From: Streptomyces liliiviolaceus
GTDB lineage: Bacteria > Actinomycetota > Actinomycetes > Streptomycetales > Streptomycetaceae
Assembly: GCF_018070025.1 (NCBI RefSeq)
Contig: NZ_JAGPYQ010000001.1
Coordinates: forward strand, 2,976,001-3,040,000
Length of the DNA stretch: 64,000 nt
Direction of reading: 5' to 3'
Below are positions 22,659-31,846 of the stretch, piece by piece. Position 1 is the stretch's first letter. Each line of letters starts with the position of its first letter. The notes beneath the pieces are model-generated. The model was not told the DNA's origin. It saw nothing but the letters and a program-made list of their open reading frames with translations, and ran no database searches. Made by a program: the position numbers and the translations under genes.

Positions 22659-23323
22659 CGATCCGCGTACTGCTCGCCGACGACCAGAGGCTCGTACGGG
22701 CCTCGTTCGCGATGCTCGTCGCGTCGGCCGGGGACATGGAGGTCGTCGCCGAGGCGGGCACCGGGCGCGAGGCGGTGGAGCTGGCCCGTTCCGCGCGGGC
22801 CGATCTCGTCGTGATGGATCTGCGCATGCCCGACCTGGACGGGATCGAGGCGACCCGGCTCATCGCCGCCGACGAGGATCTGGCGGGCGTGAAGGTGCTG
22901 GTCCTGACGACGTACGACACCGACGAGCACATCGTCGACGCGCTGCGGGCCGGGGCGTCCGGCTTCCTCGTGAAGGACATCCGGCCGGCCGAACTCCTCG
23001 ACGCCATCCGGACCGTGGCCGCGGGGGAGTCCCTGCTCTCGCCGGGCCCCACCGCACGGCTCATCGCCCGTTTCCTGCGCGCGCCCGACACGCTGACGTC
23101 CGCGTTGGGCGGCCCCGACGGGCTGTCCGAACGGGAGCGGCAGGTGCTCGCCCTGGTCGCGCGCGGCCTCAACAACACCGAGATCGCCGAGGCGCTGGGG
23201 CTCAGCCCGCTGACCGCGAAGACCCATGTCAGCCGGATCATGGGCAAGTTGGGAGCGCGCGACCGTGCGCAGCTGGTGATCGTGGCGTACGAGTCGGGGC
23301 TCGTGATACCCGGGGCGGCCTGA
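22655..23323 (+). CDS. NarL/FixJ family response regulator
   Basis: A 222-aa two-domain transcription regulator. The receiver domain has an acidic pair near residues 9-10, the phospho-acceptor D55 in VVMDLRMPD and a conserved Lys in GFLVKDIRP. The C-terminal LuxR-type helix-turn-helix is LSERERQVLALVARGLNNTE followed by LSPLTAKTHVSRIMGKL. It is coupled by an ATGA overlap to the kinase. The perfect palindrome at 18977-18992 is the likeliest target. Confidence 0.95.
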   Translation: MTIRVLLADDQRLVRASFAMLVASAGDMEVVAEAGTGREAVELARSARADLVVMDLRMPDLDGIEATRLIAADEDLAGVKVLVLTTYDTDEHIVDALRAGASGFLVKDIRPAELLDAIRTVAAGESLLSPGPTARLIARFLRAPDTLTSALGGPDGLSERERQVLALVARGLNNTEIAEALGLSPLTAKTHVSRIMGKLGARDRAQLVIVAYESGLVIPGAA

Positions 23324-23417
23324 GCGGCCTGAGCAATCTGAGAGGCCTGAGCAATCCGAGCGATACGGGGGTGCGGGGGCATTGCCCTGCCCCTCGGGCC
23401 GCACTAGTTTCACCGCC

Positions 23418-23437
23418 GACATCCCACGTCCTATGTC
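23418..23437 (+). promoter_or_regulatory. Predicted GntR (FadR-type) operator at the sialidase gene
   Basis: Two overlapping 13-bp dyads occur: GACATCCCACGTC (23418-23430) and CACGTCCTATGTC (23425-23437). The first is the exact reverse complement of the site in front of the gntR gene (31812-31824), and the second matches the site before the binding-protein gene (31644-31656) at 11 of 13 positions. The distance to the GTG start is 16 nt. Confidence 0.65.
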
Positions 23438-23453
23438 TTGGTAAGGGTGAGCC

Positions 23454-24680
23454 GTGTCCCTGAAGAGCTCTCTTCGTCCCCCTGCCCTCGCCGTCGTCGT
23501 CGCCGGGCTCGCCGCCGCGCTCGCGTCCCCCGGGACCGCGCACGCGGCGAGCGCCGCCGAACGGCCCGTCCGGGGCTGTGTCTCCTCCGTCCCCTTCACG
23601 GCCGGGGAGAACGGCTACGACACGTACCGCATCCCCGCCACCGTCACGACCAGGGCCGGCACCGTGCTCGCCTTCGCCGAGGGCAGACACAACGGCGCCG
23701 GGGACACCGGCAACATCGACGTCGTCCTCAGACGGTCCGGCGACGGCGGCTGTACGTGGGGACCGCTGAGCGTCGTCGCCGCCGGTGAGGGCGACACCCG
23801 CGGCAACCCCGCGCCCGTCGTCGATCCCCGTACCGGCAAGGTCGTCCTCCTCACGTCCTACAACAGCGGTGCTGTGACGGAGGCGCAGATAATGCGCGGC
23901 GAGGTCACGGCCGAGCAGAGCCGACGGGTCTTCGTGCAGACCAGCCGGGACGGCGGACGCCGGTTCAGCGAGCCACGGGAGATCACCGCCGCCGTGAAGC
24001 TGCCGGGCTGGCGGTGGTACGCCACCGGGCCCGGGCACGCGGTGGCGCTGACCCGGGGGCCGTACGCCGGGCGGCTCGTCGTGCCCGCCAACCACTCGGC
24101 CGCGCCGCCGGACGGCTCCGCCGACACCGGGCAGGAGGCCAAGTACTACGGGGCGCACGCCCTGTACAGCGACGACGGCGGGCAGTCGTGGCGGGTCGGG
24201 TTCGTCGACGACTCGTACGACGGGGTCGACAACGCGAACGAGAGCGCTGTCGCTCAACTGCCCGACGGGCGGCTGTACGTCAGCTCTCGTGACCAGAACG
24301 GGAGCAGTGCGGGGAATCGGCTCGACAGTTACTCCAGTGACGGGGGTGTCACGCTCGACCGGCCGTTCCGGGTGCAGCCGACGCTGTCCGATGTGCCTGT
24401 CGTGCAGGGGAGTGTGTTGCAGGTGGCCGGTCCTGCGGGGGCTCCGCTGCTGTTCTCGGGGCCGTCCGTGCCGACTGCTCGTTCGGCGATGGCCGTGTGG
24501 AGGAGTGGGGACGGTGGGGGGACCTTCACGAAGGCGCTGACGCTGTCTGAGCGGCGGGCTGCGTATTCGGACCTTGTCCAGGTGGGTGGGGGGAGGGTGG
24601 GGGTGCTGTACGAGACGGGTACGACGGGCCCGTACGAGGGGATCGCGTTCCGGCGGGTGAGCTTGGGTGAACTTGGGTGA
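23454..24680 (+). CDS. Secreted exo-alpha-sialidase (GH33-type)
   Basis: A 408-aa exported neuraminidase that removes terminal sialic acids from glycans. The signal peptide (PALAVVVAGLAAALASPGTA, then HAAS) is followed by the six-bladed beta-propeller. TYRIPATV supplies the substrate-binding Arg of the RIP motif. At least four Asp-box-like repeats (SGDGGCTWG, SRDGGRRFS, SDDGGQSWR, SGDGGGTFT) are seen. A nucleophile Tyr region (VLYETG) and catalytic EGR/D residues (FAEGRHNGAGDTGNID) are also visible. The GTG at 23454 has AAGGGTGA upstream. It is convergent to a lyase-transporter operon likely to take up the product. Confidence 0.9.
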   Translation: MSLKSSLRPPALAVVVAGLAAALASPGTAHAASAAERPVRGCVSSVPFTAGENGYDTYRIPATVTTRAGTVLAFAEGRHNGAGDTGNIDVVLRRSGDGGCTWGPLSVVAAGEGDTRGNPAPVVDPRTGKVVLLTSYNSGAVTEAQIMRGEVTAEQSRRVFVQTSRDGGRRFSEPREITAAVKLPGWRWYATGPGHAVALTRGPYAGRLVVPANHSAAPPDGSADTGQEAKYYGAHALYSDDGGQSWRVGFVDDSYDGVDNANESAVAQLPDGRLYVSSRDQNGSSAGNRLDSYSSDGGVTLDRPFRVQPTLSDVPVVQGSVLQVAGPAGAPLLFSGPSVPTARSAMAVWRSGDGGGTFTKALTLSERRAAYSDLVQVGGGRVGVLYETGTTGPYEGIAFRRVSLGELG

Positions 24681-24735
24681 GCTGTAGGGCTTTTCCTCGC
24701 CCCCGCCGCCCCTACCCGTTCCCGTCCACGCATGG

Positions 24736-24860
24736 GGGCTGCGCCCCCTCGCCCCCCGTATCGCGCTGCGCGCTCGTCCTCAAACGCCGGACGGGCTGAA
24801 AGTCTTTCAGCCCGTCCGGCGTTTGAGGACCGGGGGTTCGGGGGCAGCGCCCCCGAGACA
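24736..24860. repeat. Family B palindromic repeat (copy 2), between convergent genes
   Basis: The 26-nt arms 24777-24802 and 24804-24829 are perfect inverted copies around a single T, a 53-bp palindrome. GC hairpins flank it (GGGGGCTGCGCCCCC near 24734 and GGGGGCAGCGCCCCC near 24840). It lies between the sialidase (+) and the lyase (-) and probably terminates both. Copy 1 is at 11303-11443. Confidence 0.78.
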
Positions 24861-24901
24861 GGGACGGGAACGGGTAGGGGCGGCGGGGGCGAGGAAAAGC
24901 C

Positions 24902-25837
24902 CTACAGCAAGCCCGCCCCCGCCAAGAACTTCCCCACCCCTTCGATCTCCTCCGCGGACAGCGGGACCTGCGGCTCCGCCATCGCCGCGCACGCGATGAC
25001 CCCCCTCAACTGCAGCGCCGCCTTGAACGCCCCGAGCGCAGCCGAAGAACCCCCCATCCGCCCCCCGTCCCCCACCCGCACCATCCCGAACAACCCGCAC
25101 AACCGCTCCTGCTCGGCCCGGGCGAGCGCCCATTCGCCCGCCCGGCAGAGCCGGTACAGCCGCACGTACCCCGCGGGGTCGACGTTCGCGAGCCCCGGCA
25201 CGGCCCCGTCCGCCCCCATCGCCAGCGCGGAGTCGACGACCAGCTCCGACCCGGTCAGCACGCTGAAGCCGGTGATCGCGGAGTCCGCCCGGGCCCCCGT
25301 CACGACCGCCCGGAACCCGCCCTCGTCCCCGCTGGAGTCCTTGAGCCCGGCCAGCGTCCCCTCGGCGGCCAGCTCAAGGACGAGTTCGGCGCCGAGCTTG
25401 GAGTGGACGGCGACCGGCAGGTCGTACGCGACGACCGGCACCGGCGAGCGCGCGGCGACGAGACGGTAGTGGCGGGCGATCTCCGCCGGATGGGTGCGCG
25501 TGTAGAAGGGCGCTGTCACGACCACGGCGTCGGCGCCCGCGTCCGTGACGTACCGGACGTGGTCGAGGACGCGCGGGGTCGTCATGTCGATGGCGCCGGC
25601 GAGGACGGGCACCCCGCCCGCCACATGGCCGACCACGGTCTCGACGACCAGCCGGCGCTGCCGGTCCGTCAGGTACGCCGCCTCGGAGGACGTTCCCAGG
25701 ACGAACAGGCCCTCCACCCCGCCCTCCAGCAGATGGTCGACCAGTCTGGTGAGTGAGGGGACGTCCACCTCGCGGTCCGGTGTCAGGGGCGTGCAGACGG
25801 GCGGTACGACACCGGTCAGCGGGGCGGGAAGGGTCAT
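24902..25837 (-). CDS. DapA/NanA family aldolase (probable N-acetylneuraminate lyase)
   Basis: A 311-aa class I aldolase of the dihydrodipicolinate synthase / N-acetylneuraminate lyase family. The substrate-carboxylate loop is GTSSEAA, the catalytic Tyr lies in PVVAYDLPV, and the Schiff-base Lys in LAGLKDSSGD. The sequence alone does not separate NanA from other family activities. Its position, last in a transporter operon facing a sialidase and under the same predicted operator family, favours cleavage of sialic acid. The ATG overlaps the stop of the upstream ATPase gene (ATGA). Downstream nanE/nanK/nagAB genes are not in this window. Confidence 0.8.
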   Translation of the reverse strand: MTLPAPLTGVVPPVCTPLTPDREVDVPSLTRLVDHLLEGGVEGLFVLGTSSEAAYLTDRQRRLVVETVVGHVAGGVPVLAGAIDMTTPRVLDHVRYVTDAGADAVVVTAPFYTRTHPAEIARHYRLVAARSPVPVVAYDLPVAVHSKLGAELVLELAAEGTLAGLKDSSGDEGGFRAVVTGARADSAITGFSVLTGSELVVDSALAMGADGAVPGLANVDPAGYVRLYRLCRAGEWALARAEQERLCGLFGMVRVGDGGRMGGSSAALGAFKAALQLRGVIACAAMAEPQVPLSAEEIEGVGKFLAGAGLL

Positions 25838-26892
25838 CGAGGCTCCTTCGGGAGATCGGCCGATGTGACCGCCTGCGCGACCAGCTCACGGGTCGACAGG
25901 CCGTCCTCCACAGGATGGTGGCAGCGGAAGCGGTGCCCCGGCGTCGACGCGGCCGAGAAGTCCGGCATGGACTCGGCGCACACCGCGTCCGCCTTCCAGC
26001 AGCGCGTACGGAAGGGGCAGCCGCTCGGCGGGCGGGTGGCCGACGGGACCGGGCCGACGAGCGGGATCGGGTCGATGGGGTCCAGCAGACCGGGTGTCGC
26101 CGAGAAGAGGGCACGGGTGTAGGGGTGCCGGGACCGGTCGGTCACCTCGTCGGCCGGGGACTCCTCGACGATCCGGCCGAGGTACATCGTGATGACGCGG
26201 TCGCTCATCCTGCGTACGGTCTGGATGTCGTGCGAGACGAAGACCAGGGCCAGGCCGAGCCGTTCCTTCAGGTCGAGGAGGAGGTTGAGGATCTGGGCGC
26301 GGACCGAGACGTCCAGCGCGCTCGTCGGCTCGTCGGCGACGACCAGGTCCGGGTCGAGGGCCAGTGCCCGTGCGATGGCGACGCGTTGGCGCTGGCCGCC
26401 GGAGAGCTGGCCGGGGAGGCCGTCCGCCAGCGCTCCGGGGAGCCCGACCAGGGACATCAACTCGCGTACGCGGTCGTCGCGTTGCGCGGCCGTGCCGCGC
26501 TTGTGGACGTCCAGCGGGTCGCGCAGGATCTGCCGTACCGTCAGCCGGCGGTTCAGGGCCGTCGACGGGTCCTGGAAGATCATGCCGGTGCCTGCGCCCA
26601 CGGTCGTCCGGCGCAGCGCCGGGGCCATCGTCCACAGGTCGCCGCCCCGCAGGGACACCGTCCCGGAGGTCGGCCTCTGCACGCCCACCAGGACCTTGGC
26701 GAGCGTCGACTTGCCGCAGCCGGACTCGCCGACGACGCCCACCGTCTCGCCGGGCGCGATGGTGAGGTCGGCGCCGGTGAGGGCGTACACCCGGTCGCGG
26801 GAGAACAGGCCGCCGGTGCGCGCCTTGTGGACGACGTGCACGTCGTCCAGCTCCACGAGGGGGCCCGTTGCAGGGTTTGCCGGTCCGCTCAT
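25834..26892 (-). CDS. Peptide-type ABC transporter ATP-binding protein (DppF-like)
   Basis: A 352-aa ATPase subunit of the dipeptide/oligopeptide/nickel ABC class. Walker A is GESGCGKS at 55-62, the signature [15 protein letters not shown], and Walker B LVVADEPTSALD followed by the H-loop SHD. The C-terminal oligopeptide extension has a Cys-rich segment (CPFRTRCWKADAVC) typical of DppD/DppF proteins. It starts 1 nt after the stop of the fused permease-ATPase gene and overlaps the aldolase start. It supplies the second ATPase of the transporter. Confidence 0.93.
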   Translation of the reverse strand: MSGPANPATGPLVELDDVHVVHKARTGGLFSRDRVYALTGADLTIAPGETVGVVGESGCGKSTLAKVLVGVQRPTSGTVSLRGGDLWTMAPALRRTTVGAGTGMIFQDPSTALNRRLTVRQILRDPLDVHKRGTAAQRDDRVRELMSLVGLPGALADGLPGQLSGGQRQRVAIARALALDPDLVVADEPTSALDVSVRAQILNLLLDLKERLGLALVFVSHDIQTVRRMSDRVITMYLGRIVEESPADEVTDRSRHPYTRALFSATPGLLDPIDPIPLVGPVPSATRPPSGCPFRTRCWKADAVCAESMPDFSAASTPGHRFRCHHPVEDGLSTRELVAQAVTSADLPKEPR

Positions 26893-26893
26893 G

Positions 26894-28903
26894 TCACGGC
26901 CTCGCTTCCGTCGGCCCGGTCGGTGCCGGAGTGCTCGTCAGGGCGATCGCCGGGTGGTGGCAGGCGACCTCGTGCCGGCCCGGCGGACCCGCCAGACGCG
27001 GGGCCGTCGTGCGGCACACCTCGGTCGCCAGCGGGCAGCGGTCGGCGAACCGGCAGCCCGCCGGGAAGTCCGCCGGGGACGGCACGACCCCCTTGATCTG
27101 CGTCATCCGTTCGGCCGCCGACTCCAGCGACAGGACGCTGCCGAGGAGGCCGCGCGTGTAGTGGTGGGACGGCGACTCCACGAGGTCCGCCGTCACACCC
27201 GACTCGACGATCTGGCCGCCGTACATCACGACCACCCGGTCGGTGACGTCCGCGACGAGCGCCAGGTCGTGCGAGACGAGGACGAGCGCGAAGTCCAGTT
27301 CGGTCCGCAGGCGCAGCAGCAGCTCTATGATCTGCGCCTGCACGGTGACGTCGAGGGCGGTCGTAGGTTCGTCGGCGACGATCAGTTTGGGGTCGCGGGA
27401 GAGGGCCATCGCGATGAGTACGCGCTGGCGCTGGCCGCCGGACAGTTCGTGCGGGTAGCTGCGCAGGGTGCGGTCCGGGTCGAGGCCGACCAGTTCGAGG
27501 AGTTCGGTGCCCGTGCGGGTGCCGCCCCTTCTGGTGACCTGTTTGAGCTGGGCGCGGACCGTCATCGCCGGGTTCAGCGACGACAGGGCGTCCTGGTAGA
27601 TCATCGCCATCTCGTGGCCGAGGAGCTTGCGCCGCACGCTCATCGGCTCGCCCACCAACTGCCGCTGGTTGAAGCGCACGTGGCCGCGGACCCGGGCGCC
27701 CTTCGGCTCCAGGCCCATCACGGTGAGCGCGGTCAGCGACTTGCCGCAGCCGGACTCGCCGACCAGCCCCAGGACTTCACCGGGCTGTACGTCGAAACTG
27801 ATGCCGTCGACGATGTCCACACCGCCGTGGCGGGCGTCGAAACCGATGGCCAGGTTCTCGACGCTCAGCACCGGCTGCTGTCCCTGGGGCAGGGGGCGGG
27901 CCCGGCCGCGCAGCCGCCGGGCCGCCTCGGTCAGACCGGGCAGTTCCAGGACCTTCCCGCTGCCGGGTTCGGGTGCCTCAAGACGGTCCTCCGCCTCACG
28001 GGTGGGCACGTCGCGTGCCGCGGGCGCCGCCCACGCGTCCGAGACGCCCTCGGAGAGGATGTTCAGGGAGAGCACGGTGACCAGCATCAGCAGGCCGGGG
28101 AACACGGTCGCCCACCAGCCGCCGGTCAGCACCATGTTCTTGCCGTCCGCGATGACACTGCCCCAGGACGGGTCCGGGGGCCGCACGCCCGCGCCGATGA
28201 AGGACAGCGACGCCTCGAAGACGATCGCCTCGGCGACCTGCACGGTGCAGAAGACCAGCACCGGGGCGGCGCAGTTGACGGCCACGTGCCGCCACACGAT
28301 GTGCGGGGTACGCGCCCCGATGACCCGCTCGGCGGTCACGTAGTCCTCGCCGTACTGGGCCATCACGTTGGCCCGGACGACCCGGGCCATCGGGGGCATG
28401 TACAGGAACGCGATCGCGCCGATGAGGATCGGGATGCCGCCGCCGAACACCGCGACGAAGACGGCCGCGAGCGCGATGCCGGGGAACGCCATGACGATGT
28501 CCAGGCCACGCATCAGCGTCTCGTCGAGGGCCTTGCGGGAGGTCGCCGCGACCGCCCCGATGACCGCGCCCACCACCAGCGCGAGCGCGGTCGCGCCGAG
28601 GCCGATGGCGAGGGACCAGCGGGCCCCGTACATGAGCCGGCTGAGGATGTCCCGGCCCAGGCTGTCCTGCCCCATCCAGTGCTCGCCCGAGGGGGCGCCC
28701 TCACCGTGGCCGTCGTCGACGAGCGGGAACTGTTCGAGCGGGTCGTGCGGGGCGATGAGCGGGGCCAGCAGGGCGGTGAGGACGACGATCCCGATGACGA
28801 CGACGGCGATCCGGGAGATCAGGGGCAGCCGGGTGAACCCCTTGAGGCGGACACCGGGCAGGGACAGCGCGTCGGTGAGCCGCTTCCGGTACATCAGCAT
28901 CAT
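26894..28903 (-). CDS. Fused ABC permease-ATPase (DppC-DppD fusion)
   Basis: A 669-aa fusion. Residues ~1-300 are a DppC-type permease: first membrane helix near residue 30, [18 protein letters not shown], and the EAA-loop region [20 protein letters not shown]. After a linker, residues ~345-669 form a DppD-type ATPase with Walker A GESGCGKS at 382-389, signature [15 protein letters not shown], Walker [13 protein letters not shown], and a Cys-rich C-terminal segment ([14 protein letters not shown]). Separate genes are the rule in peptide ABC systems. The ATG overlaps the upstream permease stop (ATGA); a second ATG follows one codon later. Confidence 0.94.
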   Translation of the reverse strand: MMLMYRKRLTDALSLPGVRLKGFTRLPLISRIAVVVIGIVVLTALLAPLIAPHDPLEQFPLVDDGHGEGAPSGEHWMGQDSLGRDILSRLMYGARWSLAIGLGATALALVVGAVIGAVAATSRKALDETLMRGLDIVMAFPGIALAAVFVAVFGGGIPILIGAIAFLYMPPMARVVRANVMAQYGEDYVTAERVIGARTPHIVWRHVAVNCAAPVLVFCTVQVAEAIVFEASLSFIGAGVRPPDPSWGSVIADGKNMVLTGGWWATVFPGLLMLVTVLSLNILSEGVSDAWAAPAARDVPTREAEDRLEAPEPGSGKVLELPGLTEAARRLRGRARPLPQGQQPVLSVENLAIGFDARHGGVDIVDGISFDVQPGEVLGLVGESGCGKSLTALTVMGLEPKGARVRGHVRFNQRQLVGEPMSVRRKLLGHEMAMIYQDALSSLNPAMTVRAQLKQVTRRGGTRTGTELLELVGLDPDRTLRSYPHELSGGQRQRVLIAMALSRDPKLIVADEPTTALDVTVQAQIIELLLRLRTELDFALVLVSHDLALVADVTDRVVVMYGGQIVESGVTADLVESPSHHYTRGLLGSVLSLESAAERMTQIKGVVPSPADFPAGCRFADRCPLATEVCRTTAPRLAGPPGRHEVACHHPAIALTSTPAPTGPTEARP

Positions 28904-29862
28904 GCCTCGGCACTCCTCAGACGCGGGTTGACCAGCAGATAGAGGATGTCGATGACGAGGTTCACGACGACGAAGCCGAAGGCGATCGTCAGGACGCCGC
29001 CCTGCACGACGGCCGGATCACCGTTCTTCACGGCGTCGATCATGAGCTTTCCCATCCCCGGCAGGTTGAAGATCGTCTCGATGACGACCGCGCCGCCGAG
29101 CAGATAGCCGACGCGCAGACCGAGCACGGTCAGCGGGTTCATCAGGGCGTTGCGCAGGACGTTCCGCCCGACCACGACCACCGGCGGCAGCCCGCTGCCG
29201 ATCGCGGTCCGTACGTAGTCCCGGTCCAGCTCCTCCACGACGGCCGTGCGGACGATCCGGGTGAGCTGGGCGGCGACCGGCAGGGACAGGGCGAGCGCGG
29301 GCAGTGTCATGGTCTTCAGCCAGCCGGTGAACGAGTCGGCCGGATTGACGTAGCCGCTGGTCGGGAACCAGCCCGCGTCCACGGCGAGGTACTGGATCAT
29401 CAGCAGCGCCAGCCAGAAGCCGGGCGCCGCGACCCCGGTGAGCGAGACGACCCGGATCAGCTGGTCGGGGAAGCGGTCCCGGTAGATCGCGGCGGTGACC
29501 CCGCCGAGCAGCGCCAGCACCACCGCGATGCCCAGGCCCAGGAAGGTCAGCTGCATGGTGAGGGGCAGCGCGGTGGTGACCTGGTCGACGACCGGCGCCC
29601 GCGTCAGGGCGCTGACCCCCATGTCGCCCCGGAGCAGATCCCCGACGAAGTCGACGTACCGCACGAGGAACGGGTCCAGCAGTCCGTTGCGCTCCCTGAA
29701 GTCGTGCAGCTGCTGCTCGGTCGGGTTCGCGCCCTGGAAGTACGCGGACGCCGGATCACTGTCCGAGAACCGCATCACGATGAACACGAACATGACGATC
29801 CCGAGCATCAACGGAACAAGCAGAATGATCCGCCGGATCAAGATTCTGACGACCGCGACCAC
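28900..29862 (-). CDS. Peptide-type ABC transporter permease (DppB-like)
   Basis: A 320-aa inner-membrane permease with six hydrophobic segments of the DppB type. The N-terminal helix is LIRRIILLVPLMLGIVMFVF, and the binding-protein-dependent transport motif includes DYVRTAIGSGLPP. The GTG at 29862 has a GGAGA...AGG ribosome site. It lies 124 nt downstream of the substrate-binding gene. It forms the heterodimer partner of the permease half of the fusion protein. Confidence 0.93.
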   Translation of the reverse strand: MVAVVRILIRRIILLVPLMLGIVMFVFIVMRFSDSDPASAYFQGANPTEQQLHDFRERNGLLDPFLVRYVDFVGDLLRGDMGVSALTRAPVVDQVTTALPLTMQLTFLGLGIAVVLALLGGVTAAIYRDRFPDQLIRVVSLTGVAAPGFWLALLMIQYLAVDAGWFPTSGYVNPADSFTGWLKTMTLPALALSLPVAAQLTRIVRTAVVEELDRDYVRTAIGSGLPPVVVVGRNVLRNALMNPLTVLGLRVGYLLGGAVVIETIFNLPGMGKLMIDAVKNGDPAVVQGGVLTIAFGFVVVNLVIDILYLLVNPRLRSAEA

Positions 29863-29929
29863 GGTTACCTGTGTCTCCTCGCTGATACTGGCGATACCGA
29901 CTCAACTAGCCGAGCTGCATTTGCTTTTA

Positions 29930-29948
29930 GGGGCGCGGGGAACTGCGC
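29930..29948. repeat. Single family A arm inside the transporter operon
   Basis: One unpaired copy of the repeat arm lies in the 124-nt gap between the binding-protein gene and the permease gene. This differs from the paired copies seen elsewhere. It could influence the relative expression of the binding protein and permease. Confidence 0.7.
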
Positions 29949-29986
29949 GACCAGCCACAGCGGACCCGCACCCCCCCCCACAACCG

Positions 29987-31615
29987 TCAGACCCACTTCG
30001 CCTGGAGCACGTTTATCCCCGGGTACGGCTGAGGCCGAATTCCTGAAAGGTCCTTCGCATCCCACGCGGTCATCAACTCGTTGTGCACCACGGGATAGAT
30101 GACCACATTCTCGGCAACGACATCGATGTAGTCCTGAGTCATCGCCTTCTTCTTCGCCGCGTCCGGCTCCCGGGTCGCCGCATCCATCTTCTTGAAGAGA
30201 TCCTTCGCGACGGAACTCCCCTCCCACCGCGCATACCGCATCCACGTGTTCCCGGGCCCGTAGTTGTAATGCATGATCAGATCCGCGTCGAGCCCGAACT
30301 GATTCGGATTGGACGCGGCGGCGACGACCTGGAAGTCCTTCTTCTGGTCGAGCTTCGTGAAGAGCGCGGCCGTCTCCTGGGGTTCGAGCGTCGTCTCGAC
30401 GCCGACGGCGTCCCAGGACGCCTTGATCGTCGGCAGGCAGTCCACGATCCAGCTGACGTTGACCGCCATCAGCGTGACCTTCAGCCCGCTGACCCCGGCG
30501 GCCTTCAGGAGAGCCTTCGCCTTGTCCGGGTCGTAGTCGTAGACGGGCTTCGCCCTGCGGTACGTCGGATTGCCCTCGTTGAGGAACGACGAGGCCGCTT
30601 TTCCGTGCCCGCGCAGCGCGGCCTGGATCATCTTCTCCTTGTCGATCGCGTAATGCAGGGCCTGCCGCACCCGTACGTCGTCGAACGGTTTGTGGGCGGT
30701 GTTGAAGAGGAGGAACAGATGGTTCATTCCCGCCCCGCCCTCGACCTTCAGGCCGCCCTTCTCCAGCTGGGAGATATTGGCGTACGGGATGTTGTCCGAG
30801 ATCTGCGCTCCCGCGCTCGAACCGGAGATCTTCGCCACCCGTGGCGCGGCGTCCACTATCGTCAGCCAGTTCATCTTCTTGAACGCGGCCTTTCGCGGCC
30901 CGTTGTAGTCGGCGAACGCGGCGAAGGTGGTGTTGGACTTCGGGTGATGGGCGGTCTGCCGGTACGGGCCGGAACCGACCGCCTTTCCGGTCGTCGCCTC
31001 GTCCAGGGCGCCGGCTTTTCCGAACACGTGCTTCGGCATGATCTTCGCGAGCGTGAGCCGCTGGGCGCCGTCCGGGAACGGGAATTTGAGAATCAGCTCC
31101 ACCGAGGTGTCGTCGACCTTCTTCACCTCCTTCAGCCAGGACGCGAAGAAGTTCTTGGCGAGGGTCGTCGTCTTCGGGTCCAGTACACGGTCGTAGGTGA
31201 AGATCACGTCGTCGGCGGTGACGGGCTGCCCGTCGTGCCACTTCGCGCCCTGGCGCAGCGTGAATTTCCAGGTGGTCGCCTGGAGGTCCGCCGGAACGGC
31301 GGTCGCCAGCGCCGCGTACGGCTCACGGCTGATCGGGTCGGTGTCGAGCAGCCCCTCGTAGATGTGGTGGTTGCCGGCCATCGCGAAGGCCGAGGCCGTC
31401 ATCAGCGGGTCCCAGCTCTGGTCGTTGCCGTAGCCGATCACCGCGGTGAGCGTGCGGTCGGCGCCCTCGCCCTCGCCGCCCGTCTCGTTGGTGGACTCCG
31501 GGCCCGAGGAGCAGGCGGAGAGCGTAGAGGTGATCGTGGCGGCGGCGCCGAGCGCGCCGGTGTACTTCAGGAACGACCGGCGGTGCAGCGCCGGTGCGGG
31601 GGTCGCGTCGCGCAC
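29987..31615 (-). CDS. ABC substrate-binding lipoprotein (SBP_bac_5 family), Tat-type signal
   Basis: A 542-aa extracytoplasmic solute-binding protein of the peptide/opine/nickel class. The N-terminus has a twin-arginine RRSFLKY followed by a hydrophobic stretch and a lipobox LSAC, so it is probably a Tat-exported lipoprotein. The conserved WKFTLRQGAKWHDGQPVTADD segment is present. The GTG at 31615 is preceded by GGAGG. It is first in the operon SBP-permease-fusion-ATPase-aldolase, downstream of a predicted FadR-type operator. Peptide-class transporters are known to carry sialic acid in some bacteria; the true ligand here is unproven. Confidence 0.92.
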   Translation of the reverse strand: MRDATPAPALHRRSFLKYTGALGAAATITSTLSACSSGPESTNETGGEGEGADRTLTAVIGYGNDQSWDPLMTASAFAMAGNHHIYEGLLDTDPISREPYAALATAVPADLQATTWKFTLRQGAKWHDGQPVTADDVIFTYDRVLDPKTTTLAKNFFASWLKEVKKVDDTSVELILKFPFPDGAQRLTLAKIMPKHVFGKAGALDEATTGKAVGSGPYRQTAHHPKSNTTFAAFADYNGPRKAAFKKMNWLTIVDAAPRVAKISGSSAGAQISDNIPYANISQLEKGGLKVEGGAGMNHLFLLFNTAHKPFDDVRVRQALHYAIDKEKMIQAALRGHGKAASSFLNEGNPTYRRAKPVYDYDPDKAKALLKAAGVSGLKVTLMAVNVSWIVDCLPTIKASWDAVGVETTLEPQETAALFTKLDQKKDFQVVAAASNPNQFGLDADLIMHYNYGPGNTWMRYARWEGSSVAKDLFKKMDAATREPDAAKKKAMTQDYIDVVAENVVIYPVVHNELMTAWDAKDLSGIRPQPYPGINVLQAKWV

Positions 31616-31643
31616 GGTTCCTCCAGCAAGGAGTGGGAGATAC

Positions 31644-31656
31644 GACGTCCTACGTC
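31644..31656 (-). promoter_or_regulatory. Predicted GntR operator at the binding-protein gene
   Basis: GACGTCCTACGTC is a perfect inverted repeat (GACGT-CCT-ACGTC), 29-41 nt upstream of the binding-protein start. It matches the sites before the sialidase and the gntR gene. Confidence 0.65.
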
Positions 31657-31762
31657 ATAGGTGCAGCGTGACGATAAGAGGGGGCGTGGGGGCGGTCAAG
31701 GGAACGCGCACGAATGCCGTCTCTGCCAGAGGTGCGACCAATGTCGGCCTGGCGCAAGCAGA

Positions 31763-31779
31763 GTTGACGGACGGTCAAC
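31763..31779. promoter_or_regulatory. Second dyad in the divergent SBP/gntR intergenic region
   Basis: GTTGACGGACGGTCAAC has perfect 6-bp arms around 5 nt. It differs from the GACRT-N3-AYGTC motif and may be a separate operator or part of a promoter (it contains TTGACG). Its regulator is unknown. Confidence 0.4.
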
Positions 31780-31811
31780 CCTGGATTGACGTGGATCCTG
31801 TCCGGAGGTGG

Positions 31812-31838
31812 GACGTGGGATGTCCCTGCCGCGTACGA
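31812..31838 (+). promoter_or_regulatory. gntR promoter with overlapping operator
   Basis: GACGTGGGATGTC (31812-31824) is the third member of the motif set. TACGAT (31833-31838) is a good -10 element ending 8 nt before the ATG at 31847. The operator sits where the -35/-10 spacer would be, so autorepression is likely. Confidence 0.6.
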
Positions 31839-31846
31839 TGCGGCGC

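Noticed and set aside
26189..28942. 917-codon plus-strand frame opposite the ABC transporter
   Set aside because: Antisense to well-supported ATPase/permease genes, with no recognisable motif.
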